Notes under the pieces: model-generated
Seen by the model: the letters and a program-made list of their open reading frames with translations, nothing else
Told to the model about the DNA's origin: nothing
Databases searched by the model: none
NCBI RefSeq assembly: GCF_900104655.1
Contig: NZ_FNWD01000002.1
Coordinates: 1,100,246-1,164,245, forward strand
Reading direction: 5' to 3'
Source of the DNA: Millionella massiliensis
GTDB lineage: Bacteria; Bacteroidota; Bacteroidia; Bacteroidales; Rikenellaceae
Length of the DNA stretch: 64,000 nt
Program-made: the position numbers and the translations under genes
Part shown: piece after piece, positions 46,319 through 54,411 of the stretch
Position numbering within the stretch: position 1 is the stretch's first letter
How the letters are laid out: every line of letters starts with the position of its first letter

Positions 46319-46720
46319 TCTCCTGCTGCCGTTCTGCCCACCGTCTGATACTTACGACGAAAAAACAGTGAGAACGCTTTACGCCGATTCTCTGCGGGGC
46401 TGCAAATGCCCGCACATATGCCCCTCGTCGTACGAACGCATCTGACTTACTTGACAATCACCACAACTCGATTTGCTACATCCGGGGAACCTCGTGAATC
46501 TTACCCTGTCATCCCATCACATACCTGGAGGCCAACGTAAAAGATGATATGGGCAGCATAATCAGCCTTTCCGATAAACCGATCCGCCCATAGAAAAACC
46601 GACACGCTTCACTATGTGGAATTCAGGTCGAGACACAACCTCTTTTTCAGACACTTCGGATTGTAAAACTACGTCATTTTGATTAACTTGCGGGAAAGAA
46701 TCCCTTTAAACTCCGACACC
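46319..46720. other. Gene-free spacer between tRNA-Arg and the DUF2007 gene
   Basis: Nothing supported on either strand. A TAACTTG sequence at about 46684 is one base short of the -7 consensus. Confidence 0.5.
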
Positions 46721-47095
46721 ATGAAAATCGTAGGAAGTTACCAACAGTCATTTGACGCTTCGCTGGCTCAGAGTCAGTTGGAAGCGGCCGGCATTGAATC
46801 CTGCCTGCTGAACGACACGGTCAACAATGTTGTCTCCTACTTGTCGTCAGAGGTTCGCGAGATTCGCCTGGGCGTGGCCGACGAGGATTACGACCGCGCC
46901 ATGGAGGTCCTCAACCAACCGGTCGAAGAGAAAGGCAAGACCTGTCCCTTCTGCGGATCGCACCAAATTGTTTTCGGCACCCAAGGAGCCTCGAAATGGC
47001 GGATCATTTGGACCACCATACTCTCCACCCTGACCATGAGTGCCGGGAACGTCCGCTGTCACTACTACTGCAAAGATTGCCGGCAAGAGTTTTAA
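46721..47095 (+). CDS. DUF2007-type protein with zinc ribbon
   Basis: A 124-residue protein. Residues 1-68 fit DUF2007 (putative signal-transducing domain): a ferredoxin-like fold with SFDASLAQSQLEAAGIESCLL and LGVADEDYDRAMEVL. The second part has two CxxC pairs, C75/C78 (CPFCGS) and C117/C120 (CKDCRQEF), which together should bind one zinc ion, flanking a hydrophobic segment at about 94-107 that could be membrane-associated. The function is unknown. The ATG at 46721 starts the domain; an upstream in-frame start at 46679 is less likely. The repeat array begins 23 bp after its stop. Confidence 0.8.
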   Translation: MKIVGSYQQSFDASLAQSQLEAAGIESCLLNDTVNNVVSYLSSEVREIRLGVADEDYDRAMEVLNQPVEEKGKTCPFCGSHQIVFGTQGASKWRIIWTTILSTLTMSAGNVRCHYYCKDCRQEF

Positions 47096-47117
47096 CAACC
47101 CTACTCCACATACTCAA

Positions 47118-47446
47118 ACAGCCGTATTGTACAAACTTTGGGATGGCATCTATTTGAGGCAATACCCCTCTGACGGTGTGGCCGAAGCCACCGCCCGCCC
47201 GGCGTGAGGGCAGTTCCGGACTGTTCGCAATGCTGCATACAAAAAGCCCGCGAAACGCGATAAAGAGATAAAGGAACGATTCGTCCAATGGCGCGAATCG
47301 TTCCTTTATCTTTGAGCGGGCTTGATTCTCAGATTAAAACGTTCTCCGACTGCCCTGCGCGGGCGGCGTCCGCGTGCTCGCGGCGGAGCAATGACTGGGT
47401 ATTACCTCTAATAATTGTCAAACCAGCAAATGAGGTAATACCTCTA
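47118..47446 (+). repeat. Tandem repeat unit 1 (329 bp)
   Basis: The unit starts at ACAGCCG and contains a GTGGC-cgaa-GCCAC hairpin. It also holds a large palindrome with 17-bp perfect arms (47267-47283 and 47294-47310) nested in AAGCCCGC/GCGGGCTT. An 11-bp inverted repeat GGTATTACCTC/GAGGTAATACC lies at 47398-47408 and 47432-47442. The 10-nt loop of its large palindrome reads TCCAATGGCG, inverted relative to units 2-4. Confidence 0.9.
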
Positions 47447-47774
47447 ACAGCCGCAATACATAAACTTTGGGATGGCATCTATTTGAGGTAATACTCCTCT
47501 GACGGTGTGGCCGGAGCCACCGCCCGCCCGGCGTGAGGGCGGTTCCGGACTGTTCTCAATGCTGCGCACAAAAAGCCCGCGACGGCGAAATAGAGATAAA
47601 GGAACGATTCGCGCCATTGGACGAATCGTTCCTTTATCTTTAAACGGGCTTAATTCTCAGATGAAAACGTTCTCCGACTGCCCTGCGCGGGCAGCGTCCG
47701 CGTGCTCGCGGCGGAGCAATGACTGGGTATTACCTCTAATAATTGTCAAACCAACAAATAAGGTAATACCTCTA
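47447..47774 (+). repeat. Tandem repeat unit 2 (328 bp)
   Basis: Closely similar to unit 1 across its length. The large palindrome arms are at 47595-47611 and 47622-47638 with loop CGCCATTGGA. The outer arm is CGACGGCGAAATAGA rather than CGAAACGCGATAAAGA. Confidence 0.9.
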
Positions 47775-48102
47775 ACAGCCGCATTGCATAAACTTTCGTA
47801 TGACATCTATTTGAGGCAATACCCCTCTGACGGTGTGGCCGAAGCCACCGCCCGCCCGGCGTGAGGGCGGTTCCGTACTGTTCTCAATGCTGCACACAAA
47901 AAGCCCGCGACGGCGAAATAGAGATAAAGGAACGATTCGCGCCATTGGACGAATCGTTCCTTTATCTTTAAGCGGGCTTAATTCTCAGATGAAAACGTTC
48001 TCCGACTGCCCTGCGCGGGCAGCGTCCGCGTGCTCGCGGCGGAGCAATGACTGGGTATTACTTCTAATAATTGTCAAACCAGCAAATGAGGTAATACCTC
48101 TA
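47775..48102 (+). repeat. Tandem repeat unit 3 (328 bp)
   Basis: Nearly identical to unit 2, including loop CGCCATTGGA. The palindrome arms are at 47923-47939 and 47950-47966. Confidence 0.9.
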
Positions 48103-48375
48103 ACAGCCGCAATACATAAACTTTGGGATGGCATCTATTTGAGGTAATACCCCCCTGACGGTGTGGCCGAAGCCACCGCCCGCCCGGCGTGAGGGCAGTT
48201 CCGGACTGTCCTCAATGCTGCACACAAAAAGCCCGCGAAACGCGATAAAGAAAGAAACGAACGATTCGCGCCATTGGGCGAATCGTTCGTTTCTCTTTGA
48301 GCGGGCTTTTGTTTGCGAATAAAGCGTTCATTGACTGCGCTGCCGCGCGGGCCCCGCGTGCTCGCGGTGGAGCGG
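48103..48375 (+). repeat. Tandem repeat unit 4 (diverged, truncated)
   Basis: Homologous up to the GGAGC at 48375, then different sequence. Its large palindrome has changed arms (GAAACGAACGATTCG 48254-48268 with its exact complement 48279-48293) and loop CGCCATTGGG. The changes occur on both arms together, so base pairing is kept. Confidence 0.85.
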
Positions 48376-48462
48376 GCGATACTACGTATCGCTTGTGTCG
48401 TCAGGAACCCATCAATCGGGTGCTCGTGGCGAAGCAGGCGATGTCCGCATCGCTTGTGCCGT
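48358..48462 (+). repeat. Two copies of a 43-44 bp hairpin repeat
   Basis: Copies at 48358-48401 and 48420-48462 share GTGCTCGyGGyGrAGCrGGCGAT and ATCGCTTGTGyCGT. Their hairpin cores differ but stay paired: GCGATAC-tac-GTATCGC versus GCGATG-tccg-CATCGC. The first part is also the last part of the 328-bp units. Confidence 0.8.
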
Positions 48463-48507
48463 TAAAACCGCCCTGCCGTAGTGCCCGCCAACACAGGCAC
48501 GAACCCG

Positions 48508-49536
48508 TCAAAGATATTTCTTCAGAATCCTCGTAATTTCGGGAGTCTCAATCAGAAAACCGTCGTGCCCGTAATCAGAATGAATAATGTGATAATCGGC
48601 CCCGATCATCACTGCCATTTCACGCACCTCGGGCTCGGTGAACATGATGTCAGTATCGACCGCCATGACAATCGTCTGCGCCGTGATGCGCTTCAGTGCA
48701 GCGGCAACTCCGCCACGCCCGCGTCCCACATCGTGTGAGTCGAGCGACTGCAACAAACGGTAATAGCAGTGCGCATTGAAGCGTCGGCAGAGCTTCGATC
48801 CCTGATAACGCTGATAGCTCGAAGCCCGAAAATCGTCCAGTTTCTCTTCGGGATCATACTGCGTGCGGTTGAACGTGAGCGAATTTCGATAAATCAGCAT
48901 CGACACGGCTCGCGCCGCAGCCAAGCCCCGCTCCCCGCCATCGATGCGAGGTTCAAAGAAGGTAGGATCAGCTTCGATCGCCATGCGCTGCGCCTCGCTG
49001 TCAGCCACGATCCAAGGCGTAGTTTTGGGCAGCGTAACCGTCAGGGCCACCGTTTCGAACAGTTCAGGTTCCGCAATGGCCCACTCCATCGCCTGACAAC
49101 CGCCCGTCGAGCCGCCGATAATCATTCGGATTCGCCGGATGCCCAACGCCTTTCGCAGCAGTTGATAGGCCCGCACCATGTCACGCACCGTGATCTGAGG
49201 GAAGTCGAGGTACCACGGCTGGCCGGTCGCCGGATTGACCGTAATGGGCGAGGTCGATCCGTAGGGTGAGCCGAGTTTGTTGGCACACACAATAAAATAG
49301 CGCGTCGGATCGAGCAGTCCCCCTTCGACCACCGTACCGGGCCACCATTCGGCCACGTCGGAACTGGCCGTCAGCGCATGACACACCCAGATGACATTAT
49401 CGCCCGTTTCGTTGAGCGTACCATAGGTATGGTAGGCCAGCGTGAGTTCGGGCAGCACGCCGCCCGCTTCGAGCGAGAAGGGATCGTCGGAATGAAAAAA
49501 TTGCGGCGCATGGCCGGCATATTCGGCATAGTACAT
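48508..49536 (-). CDS. metX: Homoserine O-acetyltransferase (MetX type)
   Basis: A 342-residue alpha/beta-hydrolase-fold acyltransferase that activates homoserine for methionine synthesis. The nucleophile S143 is in GGSTGG (141-146), the acid Asp is near 294-296 (VDTDIMF) and the histidine is H324 in YGHDGFL. TLAYHTYGTLN and WVCHALTASSD near the N-terminus are family signatures. MetX family members can use acetyl- or succinyl-CoA, so the acyl donor is not certain. The ATG at 49536 starts the conserved region; an upstream extension overlaps the promoter. I see no SAM riboswitch in the short leader. The repeat array lies downstream. Confidence 0.93.
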   Translation of the reverse strand: MYYAEYAGHAPQFFHSDDPFSLEAGGVLPELTLAYHTYGTLNETGDNVIWVCHALTASSDVAEWWPGTVVEGGLLDPTRYFIVCANKLGSPYGSTSPITVNPATGQPWYLDFPQITVRDMVRAYQLLRKALGIRRIRMIIGGSTGGCQAMEWAIAEPELFETVALTVTLPKTTPWIVADSEAQRMAIEADPTFFEPRIDGGERGLAAARAVSMLIYRNSLTFNRTQYDPEEKLDDFRASSYQRYQGSKLCRRFNAHCYYRLLQSLDSHDVGRGRGGVAAALKRITAQTIVMAVDTDIMFTEPEVREMAVMIGADYHIIHSDYGHDGFLIETPEITRILKKYL

Positions 49537-49564
49537 GGTCAGCAGGGATATTTTGGGAGGTGGC

Positions 49565-49572
49565 CAAAGGTA
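49565..49572 (-). promoter_or_regulatory. -7 box TACCTTTG for metX
   Basis: Minus-strand TAnnTTTG match, 28 bp upstream of the metX ATG. Confidence 0.65.
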
Positions 49573-49601
49573 GCGAAAAATCCGCAAAGGCTAAAGTACG
49601 A

Positions 49602-49633
49602 AAAAGCCTGCCGCTGTCAGTCGGCAGGCTTTT
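49602..49633 (-). terminator. Terminator after the S41 protease gene
   Basis: A perfect 12-bp stem AAAAGCCTGCCG/CGGCAGGCTTTT with an 8-nt loop; T-runs on both sides make it potentially bidirectional. It lies about 80 bp past the protease stop. Confidence 0.85.
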
Positions 49634-49714
49634 GAATGAATGGCTATTTCCGGAGGATCGAAGCCGTGCTTTCTTAGGTTCAGGCCTCCGGCACACTCGC
49701 ACGGCCGGGCAGAA

Positions 49715-51286
49715 CTATTTCCGAGCTTCGGCAACGGCCGCCGCGAAGTCGGGATCGGTCTCGGCATTGATGACCCGGTAGTAGGCCGTCGTATCCCAGA
49801 GTCGTTGGGCAATCAGCGCTTTGATCTGAGCGGCGATCAACCGACGCGAACGCTCCAGCCCTTTCTGGTCGAGTTCGACCCCGCGCGAACGCCCCAGTTC
49901 CACCAGTCGAGCCTCCTGCTCCGGCGTGAGCGAGAATCCGCTGGCAAAGGCGTCGAAATCCTTATATTTTTCCTTGTATTCGGCCCGATGTGCATCCAGT
50001 TCCGTCACGGCAAACTCCAGCAGCACCCCTTTGCGGACCAGTCCGCTCCAGTATTCCGAATAGCCCGTCGTGTCGATCGGCACATAGACGTCGGGCGTGA
50101 TTCCGCCGCCGCCATAGACCGTCCGCCCTTTGACCAGCGTTTTGAAGACCTGCGACGAATCGACCGCAGCCGCCTTGCCGTCGGTCAGTTCGCCCGAATT
50201 GTAACGGTCAGCAAAGTCCCGGTAGTAACTCATGGCATCGCCCTGCTTGTAGGGGCGCTGAATCGAGCGTCCCGAGGGGGTATAATAGTGGGCGATGGTC
50301 AGCCGGATGGCCGATCCGTCGTTGAGCGGCACCTGTTGCTGAACGAGCCCCTTGCCGAAGGTGCGTCGGCCGACGATCGTCGCGCGGTCCCAGTCCTGCA
50401 TGGCTCCGGCTACGATCTCCGAAGCCGATGCCGAGCTTTCATCCACCAGCACGACCAGTTTTCCGTCGCCGTACAGCGGCTGTTCATCCGACGTTTTGGC
50501 CTCCTGACGCGGCATGTTGAGTCCCTCGGTGTAGACCACCAGGCTGCCCGGTTTGAGGAAGTTCGAGGCCACGCGGAAGGCCTGGTCGAGCAGCCCGCCG
50601 CCATTGCCGCGCAGGTCGAGCACCAGCGACGAGATGCCCTTCATCTCGCCGAGCGCCTTCTGCAATTCGTCGTTGGTAGTGGCCATGAAGCGGTTGAGTT
50701 TGACGTAACCCGTATTCTTATCGACCTTGTAGGCCGCGTCGAGGCTGTACATCGGAATCTTGTCGCGCACGATGCTGAACTCCAGCGTATCGGCCACTCC
50801 GGGACGCACCACCCGCAGATCGGCGCGCGTACCCTTCGGCCCGCGCAGGAATTTGGGCACGTCGTTGAGTTTGACCTTCGTTTTCAGCTCGCCGTTCACG
50901 TAGACGATGCGGTCGCCCGACATCAAGCCGACCTGCTCGGACGGGCCGCCGGGAATGGTGTTCACCACCACGATCGTGTCACGCAGCACGTTGAACTCGA
51001 TACCGATCCCTTCAAAGTTGCCTTCGACCTCCTCCTCTTCGGTCTTGAGTTCCTCGGCGCTGAGGTAGGTCGAATGGGGGTCGAGCTGGCCCAACATGTT
51101 GACGATGGCCCCTTCGACCAGCTTCGGCATATTGACCGTATCGACATATCCGTTGGCGATCAGGTACATCACCTGATTGATTTTCTGGAACTGGGTGGCC
51201 TGGTCGGCCGTGATCTTCTGGGCATGTGCTGCGCCGCCCAGCAACACGGCCGCAGCCGCCAGGGCTGTTCTGAACGTATGTTTCAT
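49715..51286 (-). CDS. C-terminal processing protease, S41 family
   Basis: A 523-residue exported serine protease. The signal peptide is 1-22 (ending AHAQ). An N-terminal helical part and a PDZ domain (about 90-170, with VNTIPGGPSEQVGLMSGDRIV) come before the catalytic domain: DLRGNGGGLLDQAF near 225-237, the serine in SASASE (285-290) and the lysine K312 in FGKGLV. Such tail-specific proteases trim or degrade envelope proteins from the C-terminus. The C-terminal 130 residues are helical and charged. The ATG at 51286 precedes the signal peptide. It is transcribed alone. Confidence 0.94.
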   Translation of the reverse strand: MKHTFRTALAAAAVLLGGAAHAQKITADQATQFQKINQVMYLIANGYVDTVNMPKLVEGAIVNMLGQLDPHSTYLSAEELKTEEEEVEGNFEGIGIEFNVLRDTIVVVNTIPGGPSEQVGLMSGDRIVYVNGELKTKVKLNDVPKFLRGPKGTRADLRVVRPGVADTLEFSIVRDKIPMYSLDAAYKVDKNTGYVKLNRFMATTNDELQKALGEMKGISSLVLDLRGNGGGLLDQAFRVASNFLKPGSLVVYTEGLNMPRQEAKTSDEQPLYGDGKLVVLVDESSASASEIVAGAMQDWDRATIVGRRTFGKGLVQQQVPLNDGSAIRLTIAHYYTPSGRSIQRPYKQGDAMSYYRDFADRYNSGELTDGKAAAVDSSQVFKTLVKGRTVYGGGGITPDVYVPIDTTGYSEYWSGLVRKGVLLEFAVTELDAHRAEYKEKYKDFDAFASGFSLTPEQEARLVELGRSRGVELDQKGLERSRRLIAAQIKALIAQRLWDTTAYYRVINAETDPDFAAAVAEARK

Positions 51287-51310
51287 CTTCGTGAGAATAG
51301 TATCAGATTT

Positions 51311-51318
51311 CAAAGTTA
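51311..51318 (-). promoter_or_regulatory. -7 box TAACTTTG for the S41 protease gene
   Basis: Minus-strand TAnnTTTG match, 24 bp upstream of the ATG. Confidence 0.6.
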
Positions 51319-51601
51319 CGATTTTCAAGCTAACGGCAAACCACCCCGACGCATTGTGTCCCCCCTTTGTCCTTACTCCGGAAAGCACACTTTGTCCCCT
51401 GCCCCCCGGCAACCTCCCCGCTCCACTCCGGCTGCCTCACCCACTGGCACCCCGACTGCCACACCGGTTTCTACCCCTCCCTGTTTCCACACTCCGGGCA
51501 CCGCACTGCCCCCCTGTCCATACAGGCCACTTCCCCTTCGCACACGCGCCCATTCCCTGCCCAGCGGCCGCCCGACTGCATGAAATATGTAAAATTAACC
51601 G
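51319..51601. other. Divergent spacer, C-rich
   Basis: Between the divergent protease and ychF promoters. Strong C-over-G bias on the plus strand and no supported gene. Confidence 0.55.
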
Positions 51602-51609
51602 TATCTTTG
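51602..51609 (+). promoter_or_regulatory. -7 box TATCTTTG for ychF
   Basis: Plus-strand TAnnTTTG match, about 50 bp before the ATG at 51659. Confidence 0.65.
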
Positions 51610-51658
51610 GGCTCCGAAAACAGCGAACATTACAGTCAATTCATAGCGAAAACATACC

Positions 51659-52762
51659 ATGGCACTCCAATGCGGCATCGTGGGCCTGCCGAACGTAGGC
51701 AAATCCACGCTTTTCAACTGCCTCTCGAACGCTAAGGCCCAGGCGGCGAACTTTCCGTTCTGCACCATCGAGCCGAACGTGGGCGTGATCACCGTCCCCG
51801 ACGAGCGGCTCAACAAACTGGTCGAGATCGACAATCCGAAACGGGTCGTACCGACCACCATCGAGATCGTGGACATCGCCGGTCTGGTCAAAGGGGCCTC
51901 GAAAGGCGAGGGTCTCGGCAACAAGTTTCTGGCCAATATCCGTGAAACCGACGCCATCATCCACGTGCTGCGCTGCTTCGAAAACGGCAACATCACCCAC
52001 GTCGACGGATCGGTCGATCCGGTGCGCGACAAGGAGATCATCGACACGGAGCTCCAGCTGAAAGACCTCGAAACGGTCGAAAGCCGCCTTGGCAAAGTCC
52101 AGAAACAGGCCCAGAGCGGCGGTGACAAAAACGCCAAACGCCTCTACGAAATTTTGGTCCGCTACAAAGAGGCCCTCGAACAGGGACGCTCGGCCCGCAC
52201 CGTGACGCTCGACAACCGCGAGGACGAAAAGCTGGTGGCCGACCTCTGCCTGCTGACCAGCAAACCGGTGCTCTACGTCTGCAACGTCGACGAAGCCTCG
52301 GCCGTCGACGGCAACGCTCACACGCGCGCCGTGGCCGAAGCCATCAAGGACGAAGGAGCTCAGATGCTGATCGTGGCCGCCGCCACCGAAGCCGACATCG
52401 CCGAGCTGGAGAGCTACGAAGAGCGTCAGATGTTCCTGGCCGACCTCGGGTTGCAGGAGTCGGGCGTATCGCGCCTGATCCGCGCCGCTTACGCGCTGCT
52501 GAACCTGGAGACCTACTTCACCACCGGCCCCGACGAAACCCGTGCCTGGACCTACAGCAAAGGGACGAAAGCTCCGCAGGCTGCCGGCATCATCCACACC
52601 GACTTCGAACGCGGCTTCATCCGCGCCGAGGTCATCAAGTACGACGATTACGTGGCACTGGGCTCCGAAAAGGCCTGCCGCGAGGCCGGCAAAATCGGTA
52701 TCGAAGGCAAAGACTACGTCGTGCAGGACGGCGACATCATGCACTTCCTGTTCAACGTCTGA
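51659..52762 (+). CDS. ychF: Redox-regulated ATPase/GTPase YchF
   Basis: A 367-residue Obg-related P-loop protein. Walker A GLPNVGKST is at 9-17, switch regions include FPFCTIEPNVG, and DIAGLVKGASKGEGLGNKFL is G3. The G4 position reads NVDE instead of NKxD, the known YchF feature linked to ATP preference. A coiled-coil insertion and a C-terminal TGS domain follow (from about 280: FTTGPDETRAWT, GFIRAEVIKYDD). The family binds ribosomes and is tied to stress responses. It is transcribed alone, with a clear terminator. Confidence 0.96.
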   Translation: MALQCGIVGLPNVGKSTLFNCLSNAKAQAANFPFCTIEPNVGVITVPDERLNKLVEIDNPKRVVPTTIEIVDIAGLVKGASKGEGLGNKFLANIRETDAIIHVLRCFENGNITHVDGSVDPVRDKEIIDTELQLKDLETVESRLGKVQKQAQSGGDKNAKRLYEILVRYKEALEQGRSARTVTLDNREDEKLVADLCLLTSKPVLYVCNVDEASAVDGNAHTRAVAEAIKDEGAQMLIVAAATEADIAELESYEERQMFLADLGLQESGVSRLIRAAYALLNLETYFTTGPDETRAWTYSKGTKAPQAAGIIHTDFERGFIRAEVIKYDDYVALGSEKACREAGKIGIEGKDYVVQDGDIMHFLFNV

Positions 52763-52790
52763 TCCTCCACCGCCTCGTCCGGATAGACAC

Positions 52791-52830
52791 AAAACGCCCG
52801 TCGATCGAGCTTTCGATCGACGGGCGTTTT
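52791..52830 (+). terminator. ychF terminator
   Basis: A perfect 18-bp stem (AAAACGCCCGTCGATCGA with its complement) with a 4-nt loop and terminal T residues, 29 bp after the ychF stop. Confidence 0.9.
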
Positions 52831-53156
52831 ACATTTACCCCGGTTTCAACCGTGAAGGATGACCCCGTTCCCTCTCTGCAAACCACCTCTTCAGTGAGCC
52901 GCCTTTGCGATCGCCAGGCAGCCGCCCACCGGCCCATACACTTCCCGCCCCCCCCTCGTAGCCAGCACGCCACACACCTCCGCAGAACAACCCCGCCCCA
53001 CACAGACCATCCGACGGCTCGCCGCCATCCGCTCACCGGCTATCCCACGACCGACCGGCCCGACCACACTCACGCCTCTCCCTGCACCGCCGCATCAAGC
53101 CGCGTCAAGCTGCACCAAACTGCGCCCGAATGGGTTTCCCGGCATGCGCGGGTTCT
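52831..53156. other. Gene-free spacer between ychF and the GH16 gene
   Basis: A convergent spacer, very C-rich on the plus strand, with no supported gene. Confidence 0.55.
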
Positions 53157-53939
53157 CTACTTCCGCTCCTGGTAATAGCGCACCCAGTCCACCTCCATTT
53201 CGACAGGCACATCCTGCGGGTCGATCGCGCCGACCCAGCTGCCGCCGAGCTGCATGTCGACCAGCAGGTAGTAGGGACGATCGAACGGGAACTGCTCCTC
53301 GGGGCCGTTCTCCAGACGCGGATACATGAACGTCCGGCGATCGTTGACAAAGAAGACCAACGAATCGGGATACATCTCCACCCCGTACACATTGTAGTCG
53401 TCGGGGCGAATCGGAGCCGTTCCACCCTGCGGCGGATCCTGTTTTTTTCCCAGATTGTGGGTATAATAGGAGTGGATCGTCTGATAAACGATCGTATCGT
53501 AATTCAGGTGCTCCATGATGTCGATCTCACCGCCGGTCGGCCACGGATACTTCTCCTCTTCGAAGGGTTTCAGCCAAATGGCAGGCCAAGCCCCGCGCGC
53601 ACCCTGCAAACGGGCACGAATCTCGAGCCGTCCGCCGTGAAAAGCCCGTTTCTTTTTCGTATAGAGGCCTCCGGTCAGGAATTTCACCGAATCCGTTTCG
53701 TCGGGATTCACAATGGCCCGCAATATCAGCCGACCATCCTGCACATCGTAACATAGCGGATTGGAAGACATTTTCTGGGCCCACTCGGGTTTTCCCCGGG
53801 GAATCTTCGACCACGTGGTCGAATCGATCGGTCCGTCGAAGTCATCCTCCCAGACCAGTTGCCATTTCGACGTCGTCTCCGACGCGCAGCCCGCCAGCAA
53901 CCCTGCAGCTGCAACTGCCAATAACAGAGATTTTAACAT
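53157..53939 (-). CDS. Glycoside hydrolase family 16 lipoprotein (laminarinase-like)
   Basis: A 260-residue lipoprotein with a type II signal peptide and lipobox LLAGC (Cys18). The GH16 beta-sandwich contains LVWEDDFDG (28-36), GGLYTKKKRAFHGGRLEIRAR and the catalytic motif EIDIME, with E138 as nucleophile, D140 as helper and E143 as acid/base. WPAIWLKP and the late VDWVRYYQ are also typical. Likely substrates are beta-1,3- or mixed-linked glucans, though GH16 also covers galactans, so specificity is inference. The ATG at 53939 starts the lipoprotein signal. No SusC/D pair is nearby. Confidence 0.92.
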   Translation of the reverse strand: MLKSLLLAVAAAGLLAGCASETTSKWQLVWEDDFDGPIDSTTWSKIPRGKPEWAQKMSSNPLCYDVQDGRLILRAIVNPDETDSVKFLTGGLYTKKKRAFHGGRLEIRARLQGARGAWPAIWLKPFEEEKYPWPTGGEIDIMEHLNYDTIVYQTIHSYYTHNLGKKQDPPQGGTAPIRPDDYNVYGVEMYPDSLVFFVNDRRTFMYPRLENGPEEQFPFDRPYYLLVDMQLGGSWVGAIDPQDVPVEMEVDWVRYYQERK

Positions 53940-54028
53940 GGGGTGAAAGTTTTTCAATCCGGCGCCTGACGCGCCATGATCCATTATAAATATACAGGGT
54001 CGCACCATCTCCAGCCCGCCCTTTCGAA

Positions 54029-54036
54029 CAAAGGTA
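54029..54036 (-). promoter_or_regulatory. -7 box TACCTTTG for the GH16 gene
   Basis: Minus-strand TAnnTTTG match, 89 bp upstream of the ATG. Confidence 0.6.
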
Positions 54037-54348
54037 CATATTTTCCCGGCGGATGCGCCGCCCGATGATCCCGAGAGAGACCTCAGCCATACGCCCTGCA
54101 CGACTTTCCCGGTCACACCGGACCGTCCGCAACGCCCACACCCGCAGCACTCCACCCCTTCCCAATCACACCCCTCTCCGTTTCATACCCTTCGTGTGTC
54201 ACACTGCCTAAGCCATCTCTTGCGATCATTTTACCGACCATCCTTCCCCCTTCGCCCCTGTGTTCCAATCCCCCGGCCGTCTTCCCGTTTCCCGCACGCC
54301 GCTGAAACTGGACGCACGCCATCGGTTCCGAACCGACAAAACGACAGA
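54037..54348. other. Gene-free spacer between the GH16 gene and dnaK
   Basis: C/T-rich on the plus strand; no supported gene or RNA. Confidence 0.55.
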
Positions 54349-54380
54349 CGCCCCGATCCGAGTAAAGTCGGATCGGGGCG
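54349..54380 (-). terminator. dnaK terminator
   Basis: A perfect 13-bp stem CGCCCCGATCCGA/TCGGATCGGGGCG with a 6-nt loop, 31 bp past the dnaK stop. TCTGTCGTTTTG follows on the minus strand. Confidence 0.8.
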
Positions 54381-54411
54381 CCCGTTCAGGTACCTCTACT
54401 GAGGTGTGAAA

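Noticed and set aside
46107..46457. 116-residue minus-strand open frame overlapping tRNA-Arg
   Set aside because: It is the antisense of the tRNA (TQTCNLLIRSQMLYS type string), a well-known false protein.
47288..48147. Three open frames of 67, 119 and 104 residues in the repeat array
   Set aside because: They start and end at unit positions and shift frame because the period is not a multiple of three; composition follows the palindromes.
47118..48375. CRISPR array
   Set aside because: Units are about 328 bp, nearly identical over their length, with no short repeat/unique spacer pattern and no cas genes nearby.
47118..48375. Integron attC array
   Set aside because: No integrase gene in the window, no cassettes between sites, and the palindromes lack the attC core layout.
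49537..49600. SAM riboswitch upstream of metX
   Set aside because: The leader after the -7 box is only about 20 nt, too short for any known SAM-binding RNA.
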